DNA of 64,000 nt from Ophiosphaerella korrae. Its lineage: Eukaryota > Ascomycota > Dothideomycetes > Pleosporales > Phaeosphaeriaceae. Below the pieces are notes generated by a model. It had not been told where the DNA came from and made no database searches. It was given only the letters and a program-made list of their open reading frames with translations. The position numbers and the translations under genes were made by a program. Below are positions 40,450 through 51,566 of the stretch, piece after piece. The stretch covers positions 1-64,000 of the forward strand of contig JALNQF010000016.1 of NCBI GenBank assembly GCA_028456385.1, given 5' to 3'. How positions within the stretch are numbered: position 1 is the stretch's first letter; each line of letters starts with the position of its first letter.

Positions 40450-43400
40450 AGATCCCCATCATTATCATCGCCCATGTACTAGGCCCAGAAATGACTTGTG
40501 TGTTACCAAGTAAGCTGTATAAGGCTAACGCCGTAGTAACAATACCAAGGTAATAAATGTCCAAACTCTTTGAAGATTTACAAGCATTCTTGCAATATCC
40601 TTCTAAATGTCTTGAACGTTGCAAGTTTGAGAAAACGAAGTTTGCTTACACTATCAAATACTAATTAATTATTGGTTTAGCGTGTGTATAGGTGGAAGGG
40701 CAATACATTCAAAATTTGAATGATCGCGGTCTGTTGCACTGATCAGTTCAAAGTGCCACATAGGACAGAGCCAGTTTTACTGCCTCTCTCAGTTTTTTTA
40801 TATATCGAGTCTGAATAGTTTGCACCCTTTTACAGGCGCAGTTCTTTGTCTTGTACTTATTGGACCAGAGTGCTGAGTTCACACACGAGTATTGCTCCTG
40901 GGAAGATTCACCGTGTCTCAATGCTAGCTTTGGTGAAAACTGTCATGTGCTGCTGTAGAATTTAGTCTCACACCCATATCGTGTACTTGGCTGAGTTGAA
41001 ATGGCTGGAGGCGTAAACCTCTAACTTTTTCCTACATAATATACTCGAAGTGGCACTTGCTCCGATGTGTAGCGATCGGAAATTTAATGTGATAGTGGAG
41101 AAAGCAATCTTATAAGATTTCGGTAATGGCTAGTTTGGGGATGGATCATCGAAGGCTTGATTGTTTGGCGTTGTCAAAGCCCACGCTTGTATCGTCACAG
41201 CTCACCAAGCAGTTCATCACGGACTGCTACACGGGGTTGGCTGGTCGCTGCGGGCCGGGCTCCACAAGGTCAAGCAAGGCTATCGCTGCCATAACACAAT
41301 GATTCGCAGGTATCGTCAAGCTCGTTCCGTGCCGCCCTCCCTTCTCCGGCTGGCAACGGCAGCAACCAAACTGTGAACAGAGCGAGGTGCCCAAAAAGTA
41401 GATAGCCTTAAATTTGGTGGTGATTGTCATTCCCTTTACTCAACTTTTTCCATCGCAGCGGTTATTGAGACGTTTTGTCTGGCTTAATCCATTAGGGCTG
41501 CGCACTGAAGGGGGAGATAGCCCCACGGTCTTAGAACGCGAGCTTGCTCAAAATCGATGTCACCAGATATTTCTTCAGCCAAGTCCAGACTGGGCTCTGC
41601 ACGAGCTGCTTCCTGTGACAAGTACGCCCGTGGAACGATAGAGAGGGCACAAACAAACATGTTTTCGATCTGTTGATTACCTAGCTCTTCGCTCGAACCA
41701 GTTCCAGGCTAAAGAATGGGTGGATTGCCCCGTTGGGACACGAGATTCAGGCTATGAGTGTCTCACTTGGTTCACGAAGTAATCGCAGGTTCTCCATGCA
41801 ATGGAGGAGGTTGTCTTGGTCCGTCATCTTTCGGACCCCCTGCATACAGCGGCGCCATGTGAGCATGTTGCGGGTGTCTTCGAGCCTTTGATTGGCCATA
41901 TGCTCAGTGGGGTCCAGCTCATTCAGGGAAGGTGTGGTCACATGACTGAATTCGTCTGCGGTCAGGTTCATACCATCACATGAGCACAGGGCGAATGAAC
42001 GTGCAAAGGCGGGGAGACAGAGAGCGGTGGCTTGGACCTAACCTGGACGGCGGGACAGGATGAGAAAAAAACCGTAAGTGCACCAGGGCGCAAGTGAAAC
42101 CTTGAAATTGTTGAGATGGAGCAGGAAATCGGTCCTCAGGCATGATGGAAGACGCAAAGACAGCCGACAAGTTGGAGCTGGCGAGGCTTTTGATGTGTTG
42201 TCAGTGTGGCGAGGGCGATCAGATGCTCAGCCTCATTGTCCTGCGCCTAGCCACACTTGAGCCGACCAGGAACAGACGGCCTTACCGACTCACATATTGC
42301 ACATGAGCAATGTACTATGTGCGTCGCAGAGAAGCGGAACGGTCACGAGAGCAGCAGGCGGTATGGGAATTGTTGGATAGCATATGACTCCTTTGCATCA
42401 GAAACCTAGACCTTGTTGGGCGCCGCGAGCGCTGATTGAGCGGCCCAAGACAGCGCGCATCCAGTTCAAGCTGGAGGCTCCAGTTGCAGAGGGTTGCATG
42501 CAACCCATGAAGCCATGAGTGCCCCCAGATTGCTCCTGCATGTGGTTATGGTGAAGCAATGGCTGAAAAGAGGAGAGGGAACAGGAGCTGGATTGTCTTA
42601 ACTCAGCTCTTAGCAACAGCGGCCGTCCATGGCCCGACATGCGCAAAGCGAAGAAGCGTGTTGGCGTTAGGGCATTAGGGCATTAGGGCATTTTGTCTAG
42701 AGGCCTTTCAACTCCTCCTTGAGCCTCTGCAACGGCATGAGGAGGGATGCGAGGATAAACGACTGCTAGTCATCCTCGGCTGGCCAATGGGACACGAGAC
42801 CCGGCCGCCCGCTATCAAGGGCTCTCTGCGAATCGTCGCCCTCCATGGCCATGCAGCCCTCCCACTGGCTGCCCTCCTTTGCTTGCGCCGTCCACCCGCC
42901 GCCCTCCCAGGCGCAAGCGCCCGTAACCGACCCAGAATATTCATCCTGGATCAGTGCAAGGCCGCCGGCGTCGAGACGAGATGGCGATATACATAGCCAT
43001 GGCAGCCGTCTCCCCCCGGCCAAACTCGAAAAACTCTGAGAGCTAACCGTGGTGAGCCTCTGGACCATCGTCCTTGCTTCCCCACGAAAAACACCAGAGA
43101 CACGACCACGACACGACGGAAACGCGAGCATTGCTGGCCGACCACTTGCAACCACTGCCCATTCCTTGGACCGGCGTTTCCGCGGATCTACCCCACTGAG
43201 GCGACTGACGGTTGGCCCTCCACACTTGGGCAGACGGCCGCAGAGAAGAGCGGTGGCCGCATGCGCATTTCCCTACTGGGGCACGAATATAACATCACGG
43301 CGCATCTCATCACTGCCTGTGCGTTTCGCTGTTGATTTTCGTCCCAATAATCCCACCACCACATCTAGGCACAGCCCCAATCCGTCGGGCATTGCCGAAA

Positions 43401-43841
43401 AGAACCGCGCCACAGCAACTCGCACCCGGACCGGACCCGCCGGCCTAAGTGGCGCACCCTACCAGGAAGAGCAGGCTTGTGAGCCACACCGAAAGTCTGC
43501 CGTGCCAACGTTCATCTTGCTTGTATCTTCTGGCTGCGCTCCTTATATGGATCGACTTGCAACTTTTCGTTCCTACATCACATCTGCCTGGCCGCCCATC
43601 CCGGCTTACTGTCTTCCCGCCATCCTCCGTTCTGTCAAATCGCTTCACGCTATTCTGCCGAGCTGAGTCTCGCTGACTGTCCCAAAAAAAAAATACCATC
43701 TTCCCGGGATTCTTGGTAACGCGGTCACTCCATTGCATCAGTCAGGCATCTTATAGGTCGATAAGCACATGCCTTAATGAGTTTCTCGGCGTACACGAGC
43801 CTTCTTGATACATCCAGTCGGGTCACACTAGGCTACCCGAC
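40450..43841. other. Long intergenic region, 3.4 kb, no supported gene
   Basis: Left half AT-richer, right half (42,000-43,700) GC-rich with many overlapping short frames on both strands but no recognisable protein. It likely contains the promoter and long leader of the 1603-residue protein. A TTAGGGCA tandem lies at 42668-42693. Confidence 0.5.
42668..42693 (+). repeat. TTAGGGCA short tandem (three copies)
   Basis: Three direct copies of the 8-mer TTAGGGCA. They resemble the telomere hexamer TTAGGG with two extra bases and lie in an interstitial position. Confidence 0.8.
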
Positions 43842-46800
43842 ATGGCCTCATATAAGTCACAATTCCTCCCCACAAGAAGGGTCGAGGACCGAGCGCCCAC
43901 CACTCGGCTGCCGCAACGATCACCCACCCCTACCACAAGCACATCGCAGTTACCCATTACCAACCATACTAAGCTACAGAAGAGGAGGCCTTCAAGGGAT
44001 GAGCAAGCCTCCTCAAGCAGAGCTCCCGTTATCCAAAAGGCACCCATACGAAAGGGCGGCCCAATTGTAGCTCCTTCCACACAACATCCTAGCATGCCAG
44101 CTTCAAGGATCGTCTCACCAGTCCAAACATCTCGACTACCCAAGCTCGAAGTCCCGAACAATATACGTACCCCATCCCTCGCATCAGGATCTTCTGTATC
44201 GACTATTGAGAGCCCGCGGTCCAACGTGCTGAGAAGGAAGCAGACGAGTGTTGGAAACGTCAGCAGTCGACAACTGTTACGAATTAGAGACGATTCCATG
44301 TCGTCTCAAGATGAACGACAGCCTTTGGAGGGCATTCCTGGCGGCTACAAGGATCCTTTCTCTGAGACTGTCCTCGGAATATCGTTACCACCCTCCTCCT
44401 CTCTCTTCGCTCGTGCCGAGCCCGAACTAGAACTATTCGACAGAGGCTTTAGCAGCTACGAAATTGGTCCAACAGATATTCTGCCCCTTCCCACACCACA
44501 ATATACGCTGTCTGCAACACCTTCAACATATTATTCAGGATCCCCAGGACCATTCAGTGTCTCCTCAACACCCACATCAATGTCATCATACTCACCGGGC
44601 ACAGCTCTATCCAGGAACTCGAACCGAACAAAGCAAGCCAGCCCACTTCAAAGCAGACCACCTGTCACTAGACACAGGACGCCAGATGAAATGAGCAGTC
44701 GCAACCCCCATGCTCTCTCTACTGTTCGCGAGTCTTCGACTTCGACCTCATCATCCTCCACTGTCGTTGCTGATGGAGGCAGACACAAGGAGAAACAATC
44801 GCCTAAAGGGCTCGTGATGTTACCACAAAGTCCGCCAATTCCAGCTTATTCAAGAACCCTTCTAGAGAAATCGCGAGCCCAGGCCTTTCCCGAGTTTGCT
44901 CACTTGGCTGATCAGTCGCCAAACTCCCAACCGGCACATCGCCGACCATTCAGACCAAGCCGAGACGGAACTCCAGAAATTATGGGAATCCGTGGCCCAT
45001 CTCCGGTGATACAAAGCAACATGATGGCATTCCCTTCTGCGCATGGGAGAACAAGCTCCACAGAGTCAAAAACTGGACCAGGCCCAGCCTCGCGATCGAG
45101 AATGGGTGTACCCATGGGGAACAACTCCCGAATCCCCTCACCAGGTCCCACGTCTAGGATACAGCCAGCAACAAATGGGTTAATGCGTGGGTCAACACCT
45201 GACGTACAAACCGATCGAGACGTGCGAAGGTCGAGCGCACAGCAGACACCAGCCCCAGCTCCTAGTCCCAGCAAAACGGCTAGGTTTGGCTTTTTCAGCC
45301 GACGCACGAAGACCGAACCGATACTGACAAAGACGGAGAACAAACCGCAGCGCAAAGGCCCAGTGGCAGGCACCGGCCATGAGGGCTATGGGAAATACGC
45401 AGTCAGGGGTCGAAGCGGAAGCTCTGTCAGCGCTGCGAGTATCGGAAGGTCAGTGAGTGCGGGAACCACATCGGAAAGTCTTGATCACACACCATCGACC
45501 CGCAAGAGCAGTATGACTAGCACAGCAAGCACGGATATGGACGACTTCTTCCTTAACCGGCTAGCACCTAGAGTGATTCGAGGAGGTACAGGTAGCAGCA
45601 CAGAGCTCTCCCGCAGCCCTGAGCCAATGCATAGCAATAGCAGCTTGGATGTGTCTTCAAGATCTGGCCTTGATCTGAAGAAAACAAGCAGCAACACGTC
45701 ACAATCTGCTGTTGTGAATAAACCAACACTATTACCTTCGGCAATGCCTGATACGGTGCGCGGCAAGTCACCAATGAAGAAGCTGCCCCTGGGTCGGCAA
45801 AGGCCATCGGAGAGCGATGACGATTCCAAGAAGTCGTTTCTCCCTGCACTAACCTCAAGGCGCACATCACGAGCGATCAAGCCATCAGAGGGAACGGACG
45901 CAGCCCCGTCGGCACCAGGGAGCAACCAAACTGTATCTAAGAGCCGCAAGGACTCGGCGAGTGATGTGCCCACCGAAGGCAAAGAGGGGCGATGGCTGAA
46001 GTCGCACAAGAAGTCCAAGGTGGAGAAGGAATTGCCAAAGGCGCCCAAGAAGTGGAATTTCTTCCAGCGAGCGCATGCAGCCCCACGCACAGACACACCC
46101 GTCGCCGTGCCTGCCGCAGCCCCTGCGCCTATGCCTGTGAACCGATCAGTGGCACACTACGCCTTGATGGACCAGTCGGGGCTTGGCCTAGACGACATTG
46201 AGCAGCTGATGAAGGAGGCCAACACGCCCGAGGAAGGCACCGAGAGCGCGCTTTCCGACGACGAGCCTGAGAGGAAGGAGCGCATGCAGTCGATGCTCCT
46301 GCCCCCTAAGCCCATTCTGCCTCCCACTTTCGTCCCTCACGTGCGCTCGGTGTCGCCCAAGGTTACTCTGCGCGTGCCCCAGGAGGCTGAAGAGCAACAC
46401 GAACAGCAACGCTCTCCTCCTCCACCACCACCACCACCACCCCAGAAGCTGACGCTCAACACCAACACCCAATTCGCCCCTCTGCCTTCTACACGTCAAT
46501 CGTTTGCCGATCTGACCCCCGTCACCGACCTCTCGGCACCCTCATCGCCCTTCAGCGCGCCACCGCCATTGGACGAGAATGTTCCGCCTCCGCAAAACCT
46601 GCCTGCTCTTTTTCTACCTCTCGCTGTGGTCCCTTCTCCTCAGAGTCTGTCTCTACTGGGACCACCACCAGTGAGCCCACCTCCGCGCCCGAGCCGTCTG
46701 CCGCAGGTTGGCCGCATTCCTCAGGTAATCTCGACCCGTCGCCCGCCCCACCGCCCTTCGTCGCAGTCATTCTCGCGCCCCTTTGTCTCGGACCAGCCTC

Positions 46801-48653
46801 GGCCCTCAGCCATCCATCACACTTCATTCGACTCCATTGGCTCTATCATTGCTCCTGCTGTCCCCGCTGAGCCCTATCCTATCCTCCACGGACTCAGTGC
46901 GCTCTCCCATGGATCGGCGATTGCCACTATGAGCCCGCTCTCTGACGAGTCCAGACAGAGCGAGTTTTTCAAGTTCCCGCCCCGCAAAGACTCCGAGGTT
47001 TCGTATTCTAGCAGCTCTGGTGTCTGGAGCTTTGCTCCTGTCCTTGGTACTGCCGTACTACCGGACCCCAAGGCGCCCCTCTCCGAAGATGAGCTCTGGA
47101 ATGAGTACGATGATTTGATTGACGAAGTCCTCTCCCCTGCTAGCCCTCGTAGAGGCCAAGATGAGGACACCATCCGAAGCCAACACCCCTCTCTCGAGCC
47201 TCTACCTTTGAAACCGAAAATTGCCAACGAAGCAGCGCAACCTGAAAACTTGGCTACAAAGGATTCGTGCACATCTCTGCATCTCCGCCGTTCCCGACTG
47301 CTCGCTGTTTTGCACTCAACCCAATCGCCTACCTCACCTGTCTCCTTTTCCGAGTTCATCAATGATTATGGCGAGCGTAAAATTAGCGTCATTGATCCCG
47401 TCACTGGCCGATTGAGCTTACCCTCTAGTCCTCGCTTGTCTACAGGATCGGCCACAAAGCGATCAACTCGATCCAGTCTTCCAGCATCTTTGCCTGCGAG
47501 CGCCCGACAGTCGAAAGCCACCATTGCTTCGAGGTCAAGCAAAGAACATAATAGTGCGACCGTGAACAAATACAGGGATTCTCGCCTGATGGAAATTGCT
47601 GAGACTCAGGCCGATGGACTCGTATCTATGGCAAACCTCCGTTTCGGTGCACTCATGACAAGTAAATGGCTCTCGTTTGGTCGCGTTCTTTTCAGCCCTG
47701 TTCACTTTGACCTGAAAGATCCAAGCGAAGATCGGATCCTCGTTATTGATGGTCTTGGCAAAGATTGGTCCTACTATTGCGCGTTGACATATCCTGAGGC
47801 AACAGTATATAATGCTGGCCCTGGAGCGTCGTCGTCCGCAACCTCGACTGATGGGCCAGCAGAGCCATGGTCAACCCTCCGCAATCACCGCCACATCTCC
47901 CATGAATCACTCAACAGCGCGCTTCCGTTCCCAATGCACTTCTTCGCATGTGTTGTCCTTCGCTTCCCTACAGCACTTCCTTCATCGCTGCACCGCTTTG
48001 TTCTTTCGGAAGTCAAGCGAGTCTTACGACCAGGTGGTTACCTCGAGTTCAGTGTCCTTGATCTCGATCTCGTTAATATGGGCAACCGCGCCCGCCGTGC
48101 TGTCCGTGGCTTGAAGATGAGAATGCAGATTGCTGATGAAAATACTTCGCTCCGAAATATCAGCGACGAAATCATGGCTGGCATCGGTAGGAAAGGGTTT
48201 GTCGAGTGCAACCGCTGCGTAGTCGGTGTTCCTGTTGCTGGCAAGCTTCCCAGTGCAGAAGATGCGAAAAACGCGGCAAACAGGACGACTAATAGCACAG
48301 CAAGCTCAAACAGCAAGAAGAACGGCGCTATTTCAGTCCCCAAGGGTCCAAAGCCTGAAGTCTCCTTCTCCGACCTTCTCAACGTCGCTTCTCCCTCCGA
48401 ATCAACTGACAATGGCATCACCGACATGGTCGCACGTGTCGGTCGTTGGTGGTACTCTCGATGCTACGAATCGCTCGTCTTACCAGAAGCTGGTGAACCT
48501 GGTGCCGCTGCTTCCGGCAATCTTCTTGAGAACAGCATCTGGCGCGATGAAAATCTTATCAGCGAATGCGAAAAGCGTGGTACCAGCTTCAAGATGCTCA
48601 TCGGCTACGCACAGAAACCTGAAGTCGGTGTCAGGCGTACTGTCAGCGTTTAA
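43842..48653 (+). CDS. Large disordered protein with C-terminal methyltransferase-like fold
   Basis: Single exon, 1603 residues from ATG 43842. Residues 1 to about 1200 are Ser/Pro/Thr/Arg-rich and disordered. They include many SP/TP and RxxS sites, a basic patch (KARFGFFSRRTK-type), a polyproline run (SPPPPPPPPPPQKL) and further proline-rich stretches suited to SH3 or profilin binding. Residues about 1290-1460 form a class I methyltransferase-like domain: RILVIDGLGKDWSYY replaces the usual E/DxGxGxG SAM loop, FACVVLRFPTAL matches the post-II motif, and VKRVLRPGGYLEFSVLDLD is the typical motif III region. The glycine loop is degenerate, so SAM binding is uncertain. Fungal orthologues are annotated only as methyltransferase type 11 (recalled). 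Role unknown, possibly a phosphoregulated scaffold. Confidence 0.8.
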   Translation: MASYKSQFLPTRRVEDRAPTTRLPQRSPTPTTSTSQLPITNHTKLQKRRPSRDEQASSSRAPVIQKAPIRKGGPIVAPSTQHPSMPASRIVSPVQTSRLPKLEVPNNIRTPSLASGSSVSTIESPRSNVLRRKQTSVGNVSSRQLLRIRDDSMSSQDERQPLEGIPGGYKDPFSETVLGISLPPSSSLFARAEPELELFDRGFSSYEIGPTDILPLPTPQYTLSATPSTYYSGSPGPFSVSSTPTSMSSYSPGTALSRNSNRTKQASPLQSRPPVTRHRTPDEMSSRNPHALSTVRESSTSTSSSSTVVADGGRHKEKQSPKGLVMLPQSPPIPAYSRTLLEKSRAQAFPEFAHLADQSPNSQPAHRRPFRPSRDGTPEIMGIRGPSPVIQSNMMAFPSAHGRTSSTESKTGPGPASRSRMGVPMGNNSRIPSPGPTSRIQPATNGLMRGSTPDVQTDRDVRRSSAQQTPAPAPSPSKTARFGFFSRRTKTEPILTKTENKPQRKGPVAGTGHEGYGKYAVRGRSGSSVSAASIGRSVSAGTTSESLDHTPSTRKSSMTSTASTDMDDFFLNRLAPRVIRGGTGSSTELSRSPEPMHSNSSLDVSSRSGLDLKKTSSNTSQSAVVNKPTLLPSAMPDTVRGKSPMKKLPLGRQRPSESDDDSKKSFLPALTSRRTSRAIKPSEGTDAAPSAPGSNQTVSKSRKDSASDVPTEGKEGRWLKSHKKSKVEKELPKAPKKWNFFQRAHAAPRTDTPVAVPAAAPAPMPVNRSVAHYALMDQSGLGLDDIEQLMKEANTPEEGTESALSDDEPERKERMQSMLLPPKPILPPTFVPHVRSVSPKVTLRVPQEAEEQHEQQRSPPPPPPPPPQKLTLNTNTQFAPLPSTRQSFADLTPVTDLSAPSSPFSAPPPLDENVPPPQNLPALFLPLAVVPSPQSLSLLGPPPVSPPPRPSRLPQVGRIPQVISTRRPPHRPSSQSFSRPFVSDQPRPSAIHHTSFDSIGSIIAPAVPAEPYPILHGLSALSHGSAIATMSPLSDESRQSEFFKFPPRKDSEVSYSSSSGVWSFAPVLGTAVLPDPKAPLSEDELWNEYDDLIDEVLSPASPRRGQDEDTIRSQHPSLEPLPLKPKIANEAAQPENLATKDSCTSLHLRRSRLLAVLHSTQSPTSPVSFSEFINDYGERKISVIDPVTGRLSLPSSPRLSTGSATKRSTRSSLPASLPASARQSKATIASRSSKEHNSATVNKYRDSRLMEIAETQADGLVSMANLRFGALMTSKWLSFGRVLFSPVHFDLKDPSEDRILVIDGLGKDWSYYCALTYPEATVYNAGPGASSSATSTDGPAEPWSTLRNHRHISHESLNSALPFPMHFFACVVLRFPTALPSSLHRFVLSEVKRVLRPGGYLEFSVLDLDLVNMGNRARRAVRGLKMRMQIADENTSLRNISDEIMAGIGRKGFVECNRCVVGVPVAGKLPSAEDAKNAANRTTNSTASSNSKKNGAISVPKGPKPEVSFSDLLNVASPSESTDNGITDMVARVGRWWYSRCYESLVLPEAGEPGAAASGNLLENSIWRDENLISECEKRGTSFKMLIGYAQKPEVGVRRTVSV

Positions 48654-49668
48654 ATCATTCGCTCAATGACACAATTTTCTATTCCCACGAGCTGCGCTCC
48701 TATGGCCCCAGAGGCTCTCACAACAAAACACTTTATAATGGGCCAGGCTTTGATTTTTTCTTTATACTGGCATTTTTCGTTGCTGCGTTCAAGCGTTTGC
48801 TTTTCTTTATACCCCTCATTCGTTCTTCATTTGCATAGCGATGGTCACGATATTACCATCAGACGGGCGCGAGCGTCTGAAGCATCCAATTATATCTTAA
48901 CGGCGCGAGCCCAAAAGAAAGCATCATATCACTTAATATCTACTTCAAAGCGGGTTGCAACATGCTGGTAATGGGACAACAGAAGCGAGTGGAATGTTTA
49001 TATTTGATGGAAAGGAGATGAAACTGGTGGCTACTAATACCCTGAACAGGAATGTCGATATGATACGGAAACTTTTATGTAGATATGAGTCATGGTTTGA
49101 CATGAAGACTGAATCAACGAATAATTCACCACATTGCTTTGCTCTCTATTCTCGAGTTTGTTCATGATGCATTGACGGGCTGGTATGTCGAGACACTGTG
49201 GCTGTAGGTAGGTAACCACCTGACACTGCAGCCCTGCATCGTGCATGTGCCACAACCTGGTCGCTGGTGCCTGTTTCATCTCCCCCACGCGAGGACGTGG
49301 TGGGCACTCTAAACATAGCGGTCAGAGGTGCATGCGAGCTGAATGCGCAAGTCCCTCAGCCAGCCGCAGCAGCGCACTAGCAAATCCACAAGGCAGACAC
49401 CCCCCCCCCCCCCCCCAAAAAAAAAAAAAAAAAAAAAAAGTCTCCAGATCGATCGACACAAGCACAACCGCCCCAAACTAGGCTGCCACAAACCGCTTTT
49501 GCAGCGTAAATAGGTAGACAGCTCAAATATAAATAAAACAAAGTTTCGTAATTACTCGTTTAAAGCGTAATGATAAATAAACAAATAAAAAGCAAGGGGG
49601 GGTATATATCTAATCCATCGCTAATCCACCAACCAATTGCAAAATCCCCATCCCCACTCCCTTTCACT
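48654..49668. other. Intergenic region with long C and A homopolymers
   Basis: This is the convergent 3' space between the 1603-residue gene and the transporter. No gene is supported. A C17-A23 tract lies at 49400-49439. Confidence 0.5.
49400..49439 (+). repeat. Poly(C)17-poly(A)23 tract
   Basis: About 17 C run directly into about 23 A. This is an unusually long compound homopolymer, prone to slippage and to sequencing length error. Confidence 0.9.
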
Positions 49669-51566
49669 TCACCGCGCGGCGGCGCCGTTCCCAAACCCCA
49701 CCATTTCAAACCTACCCGTTGGCCTCTCCCTCGCATCAAACACCAATTCCTCTTTATCCAGCATCTCCGTGACGCCCCTGTTTCCCCCATGCATGATGAT
49801 GCGCGTGCGATTGAGCGATGTAGCGACTGGTTTCTTTGACTTGAAGATGTCGGAGATTTCCTCGAGGGTGCGCCGGCGCGTTTCGATGAAGAAGAAGTAG
49901 ATGAAGATGAACTCGAATATGTCCCAGAAGATGAAGAGGAAGTAGTACTGTTGGGTTTGGTTAGTAGGTTCTTGGAAGGGGGGAGGGGGGGGGGGAAACG
50001 TACCTTCCATCCTGCGCCGGAAAAGGCAATGCCGGTGACGAAAGTATTGTAGAAGTTTGCAATGTTGACGAAGAAGTTGTAAAAGGCCATGCCTTTGGCT
50101 CGCGATTCGTAACGGAGACATTCGACGGGGTAGAGTTGTTGTAGGGGCGTGTAGCCGGTTGAGTATATGAAGCCGAAGATGAAGATGAAAGCTATTACGG
50201 CCTTGGCCTGAGCAGGCCGCTTGATTTCAGGTGTCTTGTTTACGTCGTATACATATTGCCCCGCTGCGTTCTTCTTGAGGTTGGTGGCTACTAGGGCGCA
50301 GACAATGGCAAAGATGAAGACGAGACATCCAGTGGAAACGAGTAGCTGAGGACGGCGACCCCATTTGTCTGTGTATATGGCACCGAAGATGGCGCCGGCA
50401 AAAGAAACCACGTTTTGCATGCCGTTGTAGAGGAGGCGGGTGCGACGTTCCGTTATACCAGCGCCGCGTAGCATGGTTGGGTAGTAGTATGAGACGGGGC
50501 CATTGCCTGACCATTGGCCAAAGAAGGCCATACCGAGGACGAGCATGGTACGGTAGCGAGCTTCGCGGGAGTTAAAGAGTTCCTGTATGTTGTTAGACGT
50601 CAAACATCCTCATTGGGTAAAATAGGGCTGCTAACTCTATAGTCCCACCATCGCTTGTCTGATCCGTTTACCGATATGTCCTCTACCATTTCCTTGTACT
50701 CGAGTATCACAATTGGGCTGTGGCGGCTGCCCTCGCCATGGAAGCGCGCCATAGTATCGAGCGCCTCCTCGTGCCGGTCATTCGCAATGAGCCAACGGGG
50801 CGTTTCTGGTAGGAACGGCGAGCACACAAGCACTATCCCAGCAAACACCATTTGTAGCCAGAGTGGGATACGCCAGGATTGTGTGCCTTCGATCCTGTTT
50901 GTTCCAAAGGGGACAAAACTACCCGGGATACCGCCGACGTACCAGAATGTGTTGAAAACACCAGTGCAAACACCTCGATAGACTGGATGTGCCATCTCGC
51001 TCACATAAGCGGGCCCTGCTGTTGATGTGATGGCGACGCCAAATCCAAGGACGAAACGACCGCCCATAAAACCTCCTAGGTTGACACAGGTTGCTTGGAC
51101 GCATGTTCCAATCATGATGATGCTGCAGCCGATGAACATGCCCCATTTCCTCCCTCGAAAATCAGTAGCTGGACCAGCGAAGAAGGATCCAACTAGATTT
51201 CCAATAGTGTAGATGGCATATACAATGCCAGTTGTTGGCGTTCCCTCTTCCGGAAAACCGAAGTAATCTCGATACTGCTCGTAGTCGTTGATTGCACCCA
51301 TAAGAGAACCGTCATAACCATTGATACACGAGTTCAGCGTTGCGATGAAGAGACAAAGATAGAGCTAACTATAGTCAGATCCAACTTGATTGCTAAAGCT
51401 ATAGATTCACACTGACCTTGAACATTGCCCTCGTCCATGGTGACGCTCCAGCCCTAGCAGTGGCATCCGCAAGTGCGACATTTTGGACTTGTCGAATCTC
51501 CGCCTGTTGTACGCTACTATGCCGGGTGTGGCTGGTATGAATATCTCGTTTATGTCGCGGATCCAT
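49669..51566 (-). CDS. MFS sugar porter (lactose permease/hexose transporter type)
   Basis: Four exons (51566-51417, 51364-50636, 50582-50004, 49947-49669) encode 578 residues. The N-terminus is cytosolic (MDPRHKRDIH), then FKLYLCLFIATLNSCINGYDGS is helix 1 of fungal sugar porters. Signatures: GPATDFRGRKWGMF (loop 2-3), PETPRWLIANDRHEEAL (the PETPR motif after helix 6), YTDKWGRRPQLL (loop 8-9) and FFIETRRRTLEEISDIF (ETKG-like end). Twelve helices are expected, and the family is the LAC12-like group. The third junction uses GTTAGC as donor, unusual but the only frame-keeping choice. The last intron (49948-50003) contains a G-rich run. The substrate cannot be read from sequence. Confidence 0.85.

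Noticed and set aside
41747..41971. 75-codon minus-strand frame MNLTADEFSHV as a small gene
   Set aside because: No homology recognised, no upstream or downstream exon, and it overlaps equally long frames on the other strand.
42400..43740. Cluster of 60-200 codon frames in the GC-rich region before the 1603-residue gene
   Set aside because: Overlapping frames on both strands are expected from high GC; none shows conserved motifs. Better read as promoter and leader.
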